Positions 1 through 7,090 are shown, counted from the first letter of the stretch. The stretch: DNA of 8,801 nt from Euryarchaeota archaeon UBA220 (GCA_002501885.1 DAON01000068.1:1-8801), one strand, 5' to 3'. Numbers and translations are program-made. The notes: a model not told the origin generated them from the letters alone.

Positions 1-1152
1 GACAAGATGGTCAAAGGACCGTTTTGGCATTGGACCCACAACCATAACCTAACCGAGGTTAATGGAAAGACAGAAGTTGTTGATGATGTTACTTACCAAG
101 TCCCATTCGGACCATTAGGGAATCTGGCTGATACAGTACTTGGAGGGATGTTGGTAAAGAGTCGTCTCTCAAGGATGTTCAAGGCTAGAGAATTGAGACT
201 ACAAAGAGATCTTGAGAGACATTCCGACTTCTCACAACAGCCTCGAAAGAAGATATTAGTCGCTGGTTCTTCGGGTATGATTGGGACTCAATTGGTCGCA
301 TTCCTAGATACCGGTGGGCATGAGGTCTGGAGGTTAGTCAGGAGGACTCTAAAGCCGGGTGCCAATGAGATTCGGTGGGATCCAGAGAATAATGATCTAG
401 ATCCGAATCTGCTTAGTGGATTCGATGTAATCATCCATCTTGGGGGGGAAGGGATTGGAGATAAGCGCTGGAGTGTCAAGCGAAAGAAGGCAATCAAAGA
501 TAGTCGGGTCGACAGCACAAAACTACTGTCCGATGCAATAGCATCTCTAGATGAGAAGCCGGAGGCGTTTATCCTAGCCAGCGCTATAGGTTGGTACGGA
601 GACAGAGGGGATGAGGAACTCAATGAGACAAGTAAAGTTGGAGATGGTTTCCTGCCGGATGTCTGCAAAGAATGGGAGAGTGCAGCTTCAGCAGTAGAAG
701 AAGCCGGGGTGAGGACGGTTTACCTCAGGACAGGTATAGTTCTGGCTGCCACAGGAGGTGCTCTTGGTAAGATGCTGCTTCCCTTCAAGATGGGCGGAGG
801 AGGGCCGATGGGAGGTGGCAAGCAATGGATGTCTTGGATTAGCCTAGATGACCAGATTTACGCTATGAATCACTTGATGATGGAGGAATCATCTAGAGGA
901 GTATACAACATTACTGCCCCATACCCGGTCAGACAACGCAGGTTCGCTAAGGTTCTCGGTAGCGTACTTAGGAGGCCTGCATTCATGCCTCTGCCTCGAT
1001 TCGTAATCAAAATTCTATTCGGTGAAATGGGAGAAAGATTGACTCTTGATAGCCAGCGCGTGCTTCCTGACAGACTAGTCGAAGAGGGATACAAATTCGT
1101 ACACGAGAATGTCGAAGATGGCCTAAGAGATTCTCTTGGAATGTGGCGATAA
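1..1152 (+). CDS. TIGR01777 family SDR epimerase-like protein with N-terminal SRPBCC domain (5' partial)
   Basis: This is an NAD(P)-dependent extended SDR of the SDR39U1/YfcH type fused behind an SRPBCC (START-like ligand-binding) domain. The reading frame is open to the left edge. The first ATG at 7 falls inside the second half of the SRPBCC fold (GPFWHW, then a PFGPLG turn and a C-terminal helix rich in Arg/Lys), so the true start lies outside the window. Numbering from that ATG, residues 1-70 are SRPBCC. The Rossmann fold begins near 82 with the dinucleotide motif G87-x-x-G90-x-x-G93. SAIGWYG near 192-198 occupies the family's SAxGYYG active-site position. SWISLDD near 276-282 matches the family's SWIHxxD segment. 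The C-terminal DUF1731 domain covers about 325-372 and includes the LDSQRVLP stretch. The substrate of this family is not established, although homologues are often annotated as nucleoside-diphosphate sugar epimerases. It converges on the small membrane-protein gene with only 16 bases between stop codons. Confidence 0.9.
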   Translation, partial: DKMVKGPFWHWTHNHNLTEVNGKTEVVDDVTYQVPFGPLGNLADTVLGGMLVKSRLSRMFKARELRLQRDLERHSDFSQQPRKKILVAGSSGMIGTQLVAFLDTGGHEVWRLVRRTLKPGANEIRWDPENNDLDPNLLSGFDVIIHLGGEGIGDKRWSVKRKKAIKDSRVDSTKLLSDAIASLDEKPEAFILASAIGWYGDRGDEELNETSKVGDGFLPDVCKEWESAASAVEEAGVRTVYLRTGIVLAATGGALGKMLLPFKMGGGGPMGGGKQWMSWISLDDQIYAMNHLMMEESSRGVYNITAPYPVRQRRFAKVLGSVLRRPAFMPLPRFVIKILFGEMGERLTLDSQRVLPDRLVEEGYKFVHENVEDGLRDSLGMWR

Positions 1153-1168
1153 TAAAGAATAGAGATTT

Positions 1169-1402
1169 TCAGATCGGAGTTCTGAATCCCATAGCTCGGA
1201 CAACGCACCAACCTGTGCGGGCCTCAAATAGAGCGAAAGCCCCACCTACGATTGCCCCTAGGGGCAGTAGCCAAAGAGCATTGAGGCCAGCCCCAACTAG
1301 GAGTAGGGATATGGCCAGAAAGACCCCCGTCACTACTCCAAGCATACCAAGTTTGAACCTGACTGCCTTGCCACGGGCATCAATATTGCACTCGAAGACC
1401 AT
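1169..1402 (-). CDS. Small two-helix membrane protein with a GWCxxRAxGFRTP tail
   Basis: This is a 77-residue protein that I cannot assign to a named family with confidence. A short basic N-terminus (CNIDARGKAVR, residues 5-15) is followed by a hydrophobic helix at about 17-38. A second helix spans about 41-59 and ends at FEARTGWC, and the polar tail is RAMGFRTPI. The hairpin layout places both termini, and both cysteines (C5 and C66), on the same side, probably cytoplasmic. The GWC-plus-RAMG ending recalls DUF2892/YgaP-type small membrane domains, but the match is by eye only. The ATG is supported by a TATA-like element 26 bases upstream. Codon use and hydrophobic pattern favour this frame over the overlapping plus-strand frame at 1143-1454, which looks like low-quality shadow sequence. 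It faces the SDR gene tail to tail, and the RND gene lies upstream of it on the same strand. Confidence 0.75.
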   Translation of the reverse strand: MVFECNIDARGKAVRFKLGMLGVVTGVFLAISLLLVGAGLNALWLLPLGAIVGGAFALFEARTGWCVVRAMGFRTPI

Positions 1403-1423
1403 GTGTCAAGCGATTAATCTGAG

Positions 1424-1431
1424 AATAAAAA
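1424..1431 (-). promoter_or_regulatory. TATA-like element for the small membrane-protein gene
   Basis: Read on the minus strand this is TTTTTATT, centred about 26 bases upstream of the ATG at 1402. That is the spacing expected for archaeal TBP/TFB promoters with transcription starting at the start codon. No Shine-Dalgarno sequence lies between it and the ATG. The same T-run sits downstream of the RND stop codon and could also help terminate that transcript. Confidence 0.55.
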
Positions 1432-1465
1432 GGCCTGTTTTCTTCTTAGAGTGAGTAAATCTTGC

Positions 1466-1470
1466 AAAAA
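1466..1470 (-). terminator. Oligo-T run after the RND gene
   Basis: Five T residues on the minus strand lie 4 bases after the RND stop codon, and a second T5 run follows about 35 bases later at 1427-1431. Archaeal RNA polymerase terminates at T-runs without needing a hairpin, so this is a plausible but weak terminator. Confidence 0.35.
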
Positions 1471-1474
1471 GGAC

Positions 1475-4400
1475 CTATTGCGAGGCTGAAATTGAATCTT
1501 TGTGAATCAGCCCGAGTACGGCTGGTGCAAGAACCATGCTGGCCACTAAAGAGAGTCCGATCATGATCGCACAAAACAAGCCGAAGGTCGAAAAGAAGCC
1601 CATTTTTGACTGGTTAATCACCATGAATCCGGCAATGTCTGAGATTGCTGAGCCAAACAGGGCTAATCCGGATGCTCCACCAACAGCGGCTATCGAAACA
1701 TCCGGTGAGGAGCCTTCCTCACGTTCTTCACGATATCTTTCAATAAAGTGTATGACATAGTCAATGCCCACTCCCAGAGACATCGCAGCGATGGCCACTG
1801 TGACCATATTCAGTCCATATCCTGCTAGAGAAATCATTGCATACAGCCATATGATGACAACCAGAATAGGTCCAGTAGTGACTGTAGCGATGTAGAATGG
1901 TGCGGAACCCCATAGTAACGAGAGTGCGACTGCAAGGATGGCTAATATGGCCCCATATGTAGGGCCGAGGAATAGGTATGCAGCGATTCCGGTAAGTGCG
2001 GCGATTGAGCCAATTCTACGAATAGCTACTGCTGGATTCGATATCGTTTCTCTCCATCTTTCTCTTGCGGAAGTCTCCTCTCGAAAACCCCACCACAGAG
2101 TAATGGTGCAGAATGCAACTCCGAGCAGGAGGGTTCCCTGCATCTCATCCTGCATTGAGTCAGCAGCGATGAATCTCACTACTGGCTCACCGCTGGGAAT
2201 CGCCCATGTAATCGGGTACTGTGCATCTGCTGAATCAATTTCTGCGCGCTCCCTCAGCGGATTACGTGCTAGCTCCTGCAACGGGGCCATATCATCCTGC
2301 AATTGATTTAGGGCAGGTTCAACCAGTGCAAACTGTTCGGGGCTAGAAATCCCAAATCGGATTGATGCGCGGATGTAAGAGGGGGATTGGCCGGTTTTTG
2401 TTAGCCAGGGATTGTCATAGTCTAGGTCTTCTGCTACTTGGATGTACTCGGCGGCGATTGAAGGCGGCATAGCAGGATATCCGCCACTCTCTGGAATTCC
2501 TCGAGTCAGCATGTAACCATACAGGAACAGTAAGCAGTCTCGATCGGCTAGAGAGGGGAGGCCGAGGAAGTCCTTGTCACATCCAACCCCGCCGTCATCA
2601 GCTTGTGAGTTCCAGCCGGCCTGCTCGAATGGTTCAATGTCCCAAGCCATAGCAGCCTTTGCTAAGACAAGTACACTGTCAATAGCGATGAGTTCAACCT
2701 CACCAGTAGGAAGTCGGGAAATCTGGTCAGGATCCCCTGGTTCTCTTGAGTTGACATTTTTTCGTAATTCGCCGAAGGCTGCAATCACTTTAGGGTCGGC
2801 CATATCGCCTTCCACTAGGATGAAACCAGGTTCGCCTTCATCGCTGAATCTCTCATTGACCAAATAGATTCCAATAGCAAGATCTGATTCGGTCTCAATG
2901 AAATCTTCGACCTGAAAGTCGCCTTCAAGAGATAGCATCATCGGTATTGCCAGAGCGGTAATCAACACAGTTAGAACGGCGATGAAAGGGGCTTTACTAG
3001 CAGAAGTTGAAGCCAAATTTGCTAGCCACTCTTTAGGGACCATGTGGATGATTCCCTCTCTTTCCTCCTCCAGTTTTCCCTTCGATTCCATCCACTCATC
3101 GACATCGTGCCTGAGTAGTGGAACCCAGATTCCTGTTAGGATAAATGCGGACAGGACACCGAAACCCGCCTCGATACCAAAGGAGCGTAGAGCGGCGATA
3201 TCAGAAGTAAGATTGGCGAGGAAGGCAACGATAGTTGTGGTAGAAGTCAGCATGATTGCTCGGCCCACTCGTGTTACCGAAATGTGCGATGCTTCCTCAG
3301 GGGTGGCTCCGTTCCTTCTTTCCTCCTTGTAACGATGTAATGCGTGTAGACTGTCGTCTATCCCCAATGCAAGTACGAGTATTGGCAGTAAGTTAGAGAA
3401 TTGAGAACGGAAGATGACCTCAAACCCAATCTTCTGTCCAATGATAATTGCCCATCCGATGAAACCCTGCATCCACAGCAGAGACAGAGTCAAACCTACT
3501 GCTACAATAGCCACATCAGAAACCCTTCTTAGACTCAGCCAGAGCAGCAAGGTGACTACCAATGCCATGATTCCAACAAGATATATGCTAGAGAGTAACT
3601 CGCGATTAATTTCTACATTTATGCCCTCAGCAAGCATCAGTGTGACGACCATTTCGTCGGTGGATCTGAGGTCTTCTTCAAGAGCTAGGTATAGCCATTC
3701 CATTGCGCATAACTTCTCGCCTTCTGATGCTCTCTTTCCACATTCTTCGACTGAGTTTTGTATTGGGTCTGTCTGAAGTGTTACCCCTTCCCAATAATAT
3801 CCGAATTCTGACTCTGAGTCGAGCCAGGAGTAGGTCCATCCAGCCTCCTCGATTCTCTCACGCTCGAAGTTAATTAGTAGCCATGCCGAGGAGGCTGACC
3901 ATCTTCCTGGGCCCCATTCATCAGCGACTATTGTGCCGTCCTCGAGTAATTGGTGACCATATGGACCAATGACATCACTAGTTGGATCCGGGGTGAATGC
4001 GCGGTCATTAGAAAGTAACCTCAGAAAAGCTCCAGAACTATAGTTGGAGAGTCTGTGGGCTGCGAGGTCGATATGAGCTTGGGTCAGATTCTCATCATCG
4101 AAAGAGAGGCACTCTAGCTCACCACAGTCTGTCCAGTTGGTAGAAGGTTCAGTCATCAGCAAAGTATCAGGGTCTATTCTTGGGCTAGTCAGGGAAGATT
4201 GGCCCGACATGAAGGAACGGAAGTCGGTAGCTAAATCGTAGACTCCGACTACAGGGGCTCCCGTAATTTGGGAGACGAATGGTAGGTAGAAATGTGAGAC
4301 TTCGTGATTCCTGAGGTATTGTGCTTTGGTGTCAATCTCTCTCAGAACTGAGAGATTGAGAATCCCTCCGTATGGGTCCATCACGCCCGCGCCGTTTCCA

Positions 4401-4684
4401 GTATATTCTGCAATCATAGAAGCATCAGAGTCTGACTCGCCGAAGTGACTTGGATCTCTCAGATAGATTCCGAAAGCCTCGATTCCACCAGCAGCAGAAA
4501 ACTCTTCCATCAGAATATCATTGGCATCGAGCTCGGGAGACTCGAGATCGTAAGACTCGATGTCTATTGGGCTGAATGTAGCGGAGATTCCAGGAAGCAT
4601 TAGCAATGACATCATGAAGACGACGAGATGGGTTTGACGACGCCTAGGAACTAGGAAGTCGGCTACATTAGAGAAGTCCCGCAC
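1475..4684 (-). CDS. RND superfamily (MMPL-type) membrane transporter, 1069 aa
   Basis: This is a large proton-motive-type RND/MMPL permease of the class annotated in archaea as predicted RND superfamily exporters; its cargo is unknown. The layout is the duplicated RND plan. TM1 lies near 20-36, followed by a long external loop (about 37-362) and a helix bundle at about 366-523. A second loop-leading helix at about 566-586 is followed by an external loop of about 260 residues and a C-terminal bundle from about 850 to 1058. Each half has the MMPL TM4 motif: GIDDSLHALHRYKEE at 441-455 and GIDYVIHFIERYREE at 973-987, with candidate proton-relay aspartates D443/D444 and D975. Loop cysteines occur in close pairs (187/192, 315/326, 702/717), consistent with disulfides outside the membrane. 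The start is GTG at 4684, chosen because a TATA-like stretch lies about 26 bases upstream and TM1 follows at the expected place; the first internal ATG would cut into TM1. It sits 41 bases downstream of the DnaJ-like gene. Confidence 0.9.
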   Translation of the reverse strand: MRDFSNVADFLVPRRRQTHLVVFMMSLLMLPGISATFSPIDIESYDLESPELDANDILMEEFSAAGGIEAFGIYLRDPSHFGESDSDASMIAEYTGNGAGVMDPYGGILNLSVLREIDTKAQYLRNHEVSHFYLPFVSQITGAPVVGVYDLATDFRSFMSGQSSLTSPRIDPDTLLMTEPSTNWTDCGELECLSFDDENLTQAHIDLAAHRLSNYSSGAFLRLLSNDRAFTPDPTSDVIGPYGHQLLEDGTIVADEWGPGRWSASSAWLLINFERERIEEAGWTYSWLDSESEFGYYWEGVTLQTDPIQNSVEECGKRASEGEKLCAMEWLYLALEEDLRSTDEMVVTLMLAEGINVEINRELLSSIYLVGIMALVVTLLLWLSLRRVSDVAIVAVGLTLSLLWMQGFIGWAIIIGQKIGFEVIFRSQFSNLLPILVLALGIDDSLHALHRYKEERRNGATPEEASHISVTRVGRAIMLTSTTTIVAFLANLTSDIAALRSFGIEAGFGVLSAFILTGIWVPLLRHDVDEWMESKGKLEEEREGIIHMVPKEWLANLASTSASKAPFIAVLTVLITALAIPMMLSLEGDFQVEDFIETESDLAIGIYLVNERFSDEGEPGFILVEGDMADPKVIAAFGELRKNVNSREPGDPDQISRLPTGEVELIAIDSVLVLAKAAMAWDIEPFEQAGWNSQADDGGVGCDKDFLGLPSLADRDCLLFLYGYMLTRGIPESGGYPAMPPSIAAEYIQVAEDLDYDNPWLTKTGQSPSYIRASIRFGISSPEQFALVEPALNQLQDDMAPLQELARNPLRERAEIDSADAQYPITWAIPSGEPVVRFIAADSMQDEMQGTLLLGVAFCTITLWWGFREETSARERWRETISNPAVAIRRIGSIAALTGIAAYLFLGPTYGAILAILAVALSLLWGSAPFYIATVTTGPILVVIIWLYAMISLAGYGLNMVTVAIAAMSLGVGIDYVIHFIERYREEREEGSSPDVSIAAVGGASGLALFGSAISDIAGFMVINQSKMGFFSTFGLFCAIMIGLSLVASMVLAPAVLGLIHKDSISASQ

Positions 4685-4705
4685 GAATCCGACTCTTGAA
4701 CTTCG

Positions 4706-4715
4706 TATTTGATAG
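4706..4715 (-). promoter_or_regulatory. TATA-like element for the RND gene
   Basis: The minus-strand sequence TATCAAATAC is centred 26-27 bases upstream of the GTG at 4684, in the short DnaJ-RND spacer. The spacing fits a leaderless archaeal promoter. It is weaker than a consensus TATA box, and the gene may also be read through from DnaJ. Confidence 0.4.
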
Positions 4716-4725
4716 GTTTCTAAGT

Positions 4726-5676
4726 CTATAATCCGCTGTCTCTGAGTCTCTCAAGTGCTTCTTTCTGCTCTGGAGACAATTCGTCAGACTCGGCTAGAAT
4801 GAACTCTATGTCTAGAGGGCCACCAGAATGTCCATGACCTTGTAATCTCCTCCTATCTCCAATTCGAGTGCCTTCCTGTACATCGATTTGTACTCTCTTT
4901 CCTGCAGGCGTAGAAATCCTTACCTTACCCCCTAGTAGCAAGGTGGTGATTGGCACTGGAACCTCTTGGACAAGTCTGCCATCCTCCCAACGTCTGCCTT
5001 CCTTAGCATCCAATCGAAGTGTGATTAGCAAATCACCCGGTTCCCCCTCAGGGTGCTCATGGCCCATCTTACGAAGACGAAGTTGCTGACCGTGTTGTGC
5101 CTTGGGAGGGACCTTTACTGTCAGGGTGCTACCCTTGGTTTGTACTCCGGTCCCATTGCAAGGAGCGCATCGCTTTGAGCGACCGAAACTTGCTCCGTCA
5201 CACTTGTCGCAGCGCCTCAGTCTTCGGTGGCTGAACCTGACTTCAGTTCCATCTAGAGCTTGTTCGAGCGAGATGTCAAGGCCGGCCTCTATGTCTGCCC
5301 CTCTGGGTTTGGGACCGTCTTCACGAGGCGACGCTTGTTGTTGAGAAAAACCACCACTGAATCCTCTGCCGCCCATAAACTGGGAGAAGATATCTCCCAA
5401 ATCGACTCCTCCGAAACCGCCTCCGAACGGATTTCCTTGGCCTCCACCACCGAACATTTCCTCCATACGGCGGCGTTGGTCGTGCTCTCTTCTGGCCTCA
5501 GCCGAGCCTATTGTCTCGTGTGCAGCCTGAATTGCCTTGAATCGTTCTTCAGCCGCAGCATCACCCGGATTGCGATCAGGATGATACTGGCGAGCGAGTT
5601 TACGGTAAGAGCGTTTGATTTCAGCATCTGTAGCGTCTTTTGAGACCCCGAGAACACGATACGGGTCCTCACTCAT
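4726..5676 (-). CDS. DnaJ-like Hsp40 co-chaperone with a reduced zinc finger
   Basis: This is a cytoplasmic J-domain co-chaperone expected to stimulate DnaK ATPase and deliver clients. The J-domain spans residues 1-70, with PYRVLGV near the start and the catalytic HPD at 32-34. A Gly/Phe-rich linker follows (about 74-112), then DnaJ C-terminal beta domains CTD I (about 125-235) and CTD II (about 236-297), and a short helical tail. Canonical DnaJ carries four CxxCxGxG repeats inside CTD I. Here only two CxxC pairs exist, C156/C159 and C170/C173, separated by ten residues, and the second leads directly into the strand that normally follows repeat 4. The loss largely accounts for the length of 316 aa against the usual 370-380. 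The ATG at 5676 gives a normal J-domain N-terminus. No DnaK or GrpE gene is in the window. The gene is divergent from the FAH-family gene and upstream of the RND gene. I leave the symbol blank because the architecture is not that of standard dnaJ. Confidence 0.93.
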   Translation of the reverse strand: MSEDPYRVLGVSKDATDAEIKRSYRKLARQYHPDRNPGDAAAEERFKAIQAAHETIGSAEARREHDQRRRMEEMFGGGGQGNPFGGGFGGVDLGDIFSQFMGGRGFSGGFSQQQASPREDGPKPRGADIEAGLDISLEQALDGTEVRFSHRRLRRCDKCDGASFGRSKRCAPCNGTGVQTKGSTLTVKVPPKAQHGQQLRLRKMGHEHPEGEPGDLLITLRLDAKEGRRWEDGRLVQEVPVPITTLLLGGKVRISTPAGKRVQIDVQEGTRIGDRRRLQGHGHSGGPLDIEFILAESDELSPEQKEALERLRDSGL

Positions 5677-5729
5677 CAGTGCTTGTCGGCAGTGGGAGAG
5701 TCTTCAACCTCTTGACACTAAAGCGATGT

Positions 5730-5738
5730 GATAATGAG
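5730..5738 (+). promoter_or_regulatory. TATA-like element in the DnaJ/FAH divergent spacer
   Basis: GATAATGAG is centred about 26 bases upstream of the ATG at 5760, so it fits a leaderless promoter for the FAH-family gene. The core is nearly symmetric: on the minus strand it reads as an ATTATC-like box, and it could also start the DnaJ transcript with a leader of roughly 30 bases. No better TATA element is visible at the leaderless distance from the DnaJ ATG. Confidence 0.5.
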
Positions 5739-5759
5739 ATTGGGTCTGTTCGAGGTATC

Positions 5760-6362
5760 ATGGCAGTTGGCTGGGCAGTATTCCGCAACTATGTTGGGCA
5801 CGCGAAAGAGATTCTAGGAGATGTAACCGATTATCCTCGATTCTTCCTGATGCCTCCAAGCGCTTTAGTCGAGGCGGATCAAGAAGGTAACAATGTAATC
5901 GCCCTGAGTTCTGCTGAGGACCATATTGACCATGAAGTCGAGTTGGTAATCAGACTTGGGGATGACCTCATGCCTGCAGAGATGTGTGTTGGCAATGATA
6001 CTACTAACAGAACTCGCCAAACTCTCGCCAAGAAGAAAGGTTGGCCTTGGCTAGAGGGCAAGGGATTTGCTGGATCGGGCGTATTAGGAACCTGGACTGC
6101 ATGGAATCCTAGTCCGGTAGAAATTGGTCTGTCTGTCAATGGTGAAGTAAGGCAGCAGGCATCTACTGAACTCATGGTTCACTCTGTGGAATCAATTCTA
6201 TCTCACCTCAAAGACTGGTACGAATTGTCCCCTGGGGACCTCGTCTGGACTGGTACTCCAAAGGGGGTAGGGCCCATGTGCGAGGGCGACCAAGTGGAGT
6301 GTTGGATGAAGAATTCGCAAGGCAATATAATCAGCCATTTACAGGCAGAATGTGTGGTTTAG
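5760..6362 (+). CDS. Fumarylacetoacetate hydrolase (FAH) family enzyme
   Basis: This 200-residue protein has the compact FAHD1-like FAH fold, whose members are Mg/Mn-dependent hydrolases, decarboxylases (acylpyruvase, oxaloacetate) or isomerases acting on beta-keto acids. Visible family marks are RNYVGHAKE (9-17), the PRFFLMPPSA segment (26-35), HEVEL with metal ligands E59 and E61, D80 in VGNDTTNR as the third ligand, K101 in the GKGF stretch (103 is its Phe), and WTGTPKGVG (163-171). The exact substrate cannot be read from sequence. The Arg-Asp that usually follows the third ligand is Arg-Thr here (84-85). I place the start at ATG 5760. The frame is open back to 5640, but the extra 40 residues lack family similarity and overlap the start of the divergent DnaJ gene, while 5760 has a TATA-like element 26 bases upstream. 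A T-rich stretch follows the stop codon. Confidence 0.88.
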   Translation: MAVGWAVFRNYVGHAKEILGDVTDYPRFFLMPPSALVEADQEGNNVIALSSAEDHIDHEVELVIRLGDDLMPAEMCVGNDTTNRTRQTLAKKKGWPWLEGKGFAGSGVLGTWTAWNPSPVEIGLSVNGEVRQQASTELMVHSVESILSHLKDWYELSPGDLVWTGTPKGVGPMCEGDQVECWMKNSQGNIISHLQAECVV

Positions 6363-6364
6363 CC

Positions 6365-6378
6365 TTTTTCTGTTTTCT
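6365..6378 (+). terminator. T-rich terminator-like stretch after the FAH-family gene
   Basis: Two T-runs (TTTTT at 6365-6369 and TTTT at 6373-6376) lie just after the stop codon. This is the usual form of an archaeal oligo-T terminator, and no hairpin is needed or seen. Confidence 0.5.
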
Positions 6379-6386
6379 AGGTTGGG

Positions 6387-6395
6387 TTGAAAAGA
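6387..6395 (+). promoter_or_regulatory. Weak TATA-like element for the LURP-one-related gene
   Basis: TTGAAAAGA is centred about 24 bases before the ATG at 6415, in a 52-base spacer that also contains the upstream gene's T-rich stretch. The match to an archaeal TATA box is poor, and the call rests mainly on position. Confidence 0.3.
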
Positions 6396-6414
6396 ACGAT
6401 GTGAATCGGCAATC

Positions 6415-7014
6415 ATGGCAGGGTTGTTTGAGTCAGACTCGTACATGATTAGACAAAAGGTGCTGAAACTCTTAGGCGAGGAATTTCACATATATTCAGA
6501 TAACTCGATGAAGAATATGATTGGTTATTCCAAGCAGAAGGCGCTGAAACTGAAAGAAGATATCAGAGTCTATTCTGATGAGCAGAAGACGGTAGAATTG
6601 TTGAGAATAAAACAATCAGGTATGTTGGATTTCAAGGGTAATTTCGAGATTATCGACGGCCCATCGGGTCAAAATATCGCCTCAATCAAGAGGAAAGCCC
6701 TCATGTCAATCGGTAAGGATTCGTACAAGGTCATCGATACCAAAGGTAGAGAGGTTGGCGAAATCACAGAGGATAGTCTTGGACTTGCATTAGTCCGTCG
6801 GTTTGTCCCGTTTGCCACTTACCTGATACCGCAAAAATTCGTTATGAAAGTCGGTGGAGCACCCGGTAAGGTGGTCTATTCTCAGACCTTCAATCCGTTG
6901 GTTCACAAGTTAATGGTTAGCGGAGTCGGCAGTTCGGGTATCGATCCAAGGATTGCTGCAGCTGGGGCTATTCTACTAATTGCGATCGAGGGTAAGCAGA
7001 CACAAGCCGGCTGA
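6415..7014 (+). CDS. LURP-one-related (LOR, YxjI/tubby-like) protein
   Basis: This 199-residue protein resembles the LOR/YxjI family, which shares the tubby C-terminal and phospholipid-scramblase beta-barrel fold; a biochemical role is not established. After an N-terminal MIRQKVLKLLGEEFHIYSD the sequence runs as successive beta-hairpin units of about 26-27 residues, at roughly 14-40, 41-66, 67-93 and 94-119. Each has an alternating hydrophobic strand, a Ser/Asp/Gly turn (YSDN, YSDE, IDGPSG, IDTKG) and a return strand ending in basic residues. A hydrophobic C-terminal helix (about 177-191, AAAGAILLIAIE) fits the buried central helix of this barrel, so it need not be a membrane anchor. There is no signal peptide. 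It is followed 94 bases later by the co-oriented AIM24 gene, another small beta-rich protein. The assignment is by pattern; exact family membership needs a profile search. Confidence 0.75.
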   Translation: MAGLFESDSYMIRQKVLKLLGEEFHIYSDNSMKNMIGYSKQKALKLKEDIRVYSDEQKTVELLRIKQSGMLDFKGNFEIIDGPSGQNIASIKRKALMSIGKDSYKVIDTKGREVGEITEDSLGLALVRRFVPFATYLIPQKFVMKVGGAPGKVVYSQTFNPLVHKLMVSGVGSSGIDPRIAAAGAILLIAIEGKQTQAG

Positions 7015-7036
7015 TTTTGAATTGGATTCAGTTGGC

Positions 7037-7044
7037 GATATAAT
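7037..7044 (+). promoter_or_regulatory. Possible upstream TATA element for the AIM24 gene
   Basis: GATATAAT is the best-looking TATA sequence in the 94-base spacer, but it lies about 68 bases before the ATG at 7109. Transcription from it would leave a leader of roughly 40 bases that contains the complete inverted repeat at 7089-7110. It may be a second promoter or chance. Confidence 0.3.
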
Positions 7045-7080
7045 CAGCAAACTAGTGCATAATGCTTGGTTTAGTAGCAA

Positions 7081-7090
7081 TTAAAAGTAT
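7081..7090 (+). promoter_or_regulatory. TATA-like element for the AIM24 gene
   Basis: TTAAAAGTAT has its core centred about 24-25 bases upstream of the ATG at 7109, consistent with a leaderless start. Its last two bases are also the first two bases of the inverted repeat that runs into the start codon. It is flanked on both sides by copies of TTTAGTAG (7070-7077 and 7093-7100). Confidence 0.45.

Noticed and set aside
442..448. Run of seven G in the SDR gene (and another at 7424-7430 in AIM24) as possible frameshift sites
   Set aside because: The reading frame and family motifs continue correctly on both sides of each run, so there is no sign of error or programmed slippage.
288..668. Minus-strand open frame of 126 codons inside the SDR gene
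   Set aside because: It is Ser/Leu/Pro-rich shadow sequence opposite a clear Rossmann-fold gene, with no domain pattern.
1412..1419. GATTAATC palindrome upstream of the small membrane-protein gene
   Set aside because: A continuous 8-base palindrome is expected many times by chance in 8.8 kb and nothing else supports it.
1143..1454. Plus-strand open frame of 103 codons over the small membrane-protein gene
   Set aside because: It overlaps the end of the SDR gene and has low-complexity basic composition, whereas the opposite strand gives a coherent two-helix protein with a promoter-like element.
2982..3332. Plus-strand open frames within the RND gene (also 1938-2306, 2574-2867 and 3414-3776)
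   Set aside because: They lie fully antisense to well-supported RND coding sequence and encode no recognisable domains.
5752..5756. GAGGT as a Shine-Dalgarno site for the FAH-family gene
   Set aside because: It ends only three bases before the ATG, too close for normal pairing, and the −26 TATA spacing points to a leaderless start.
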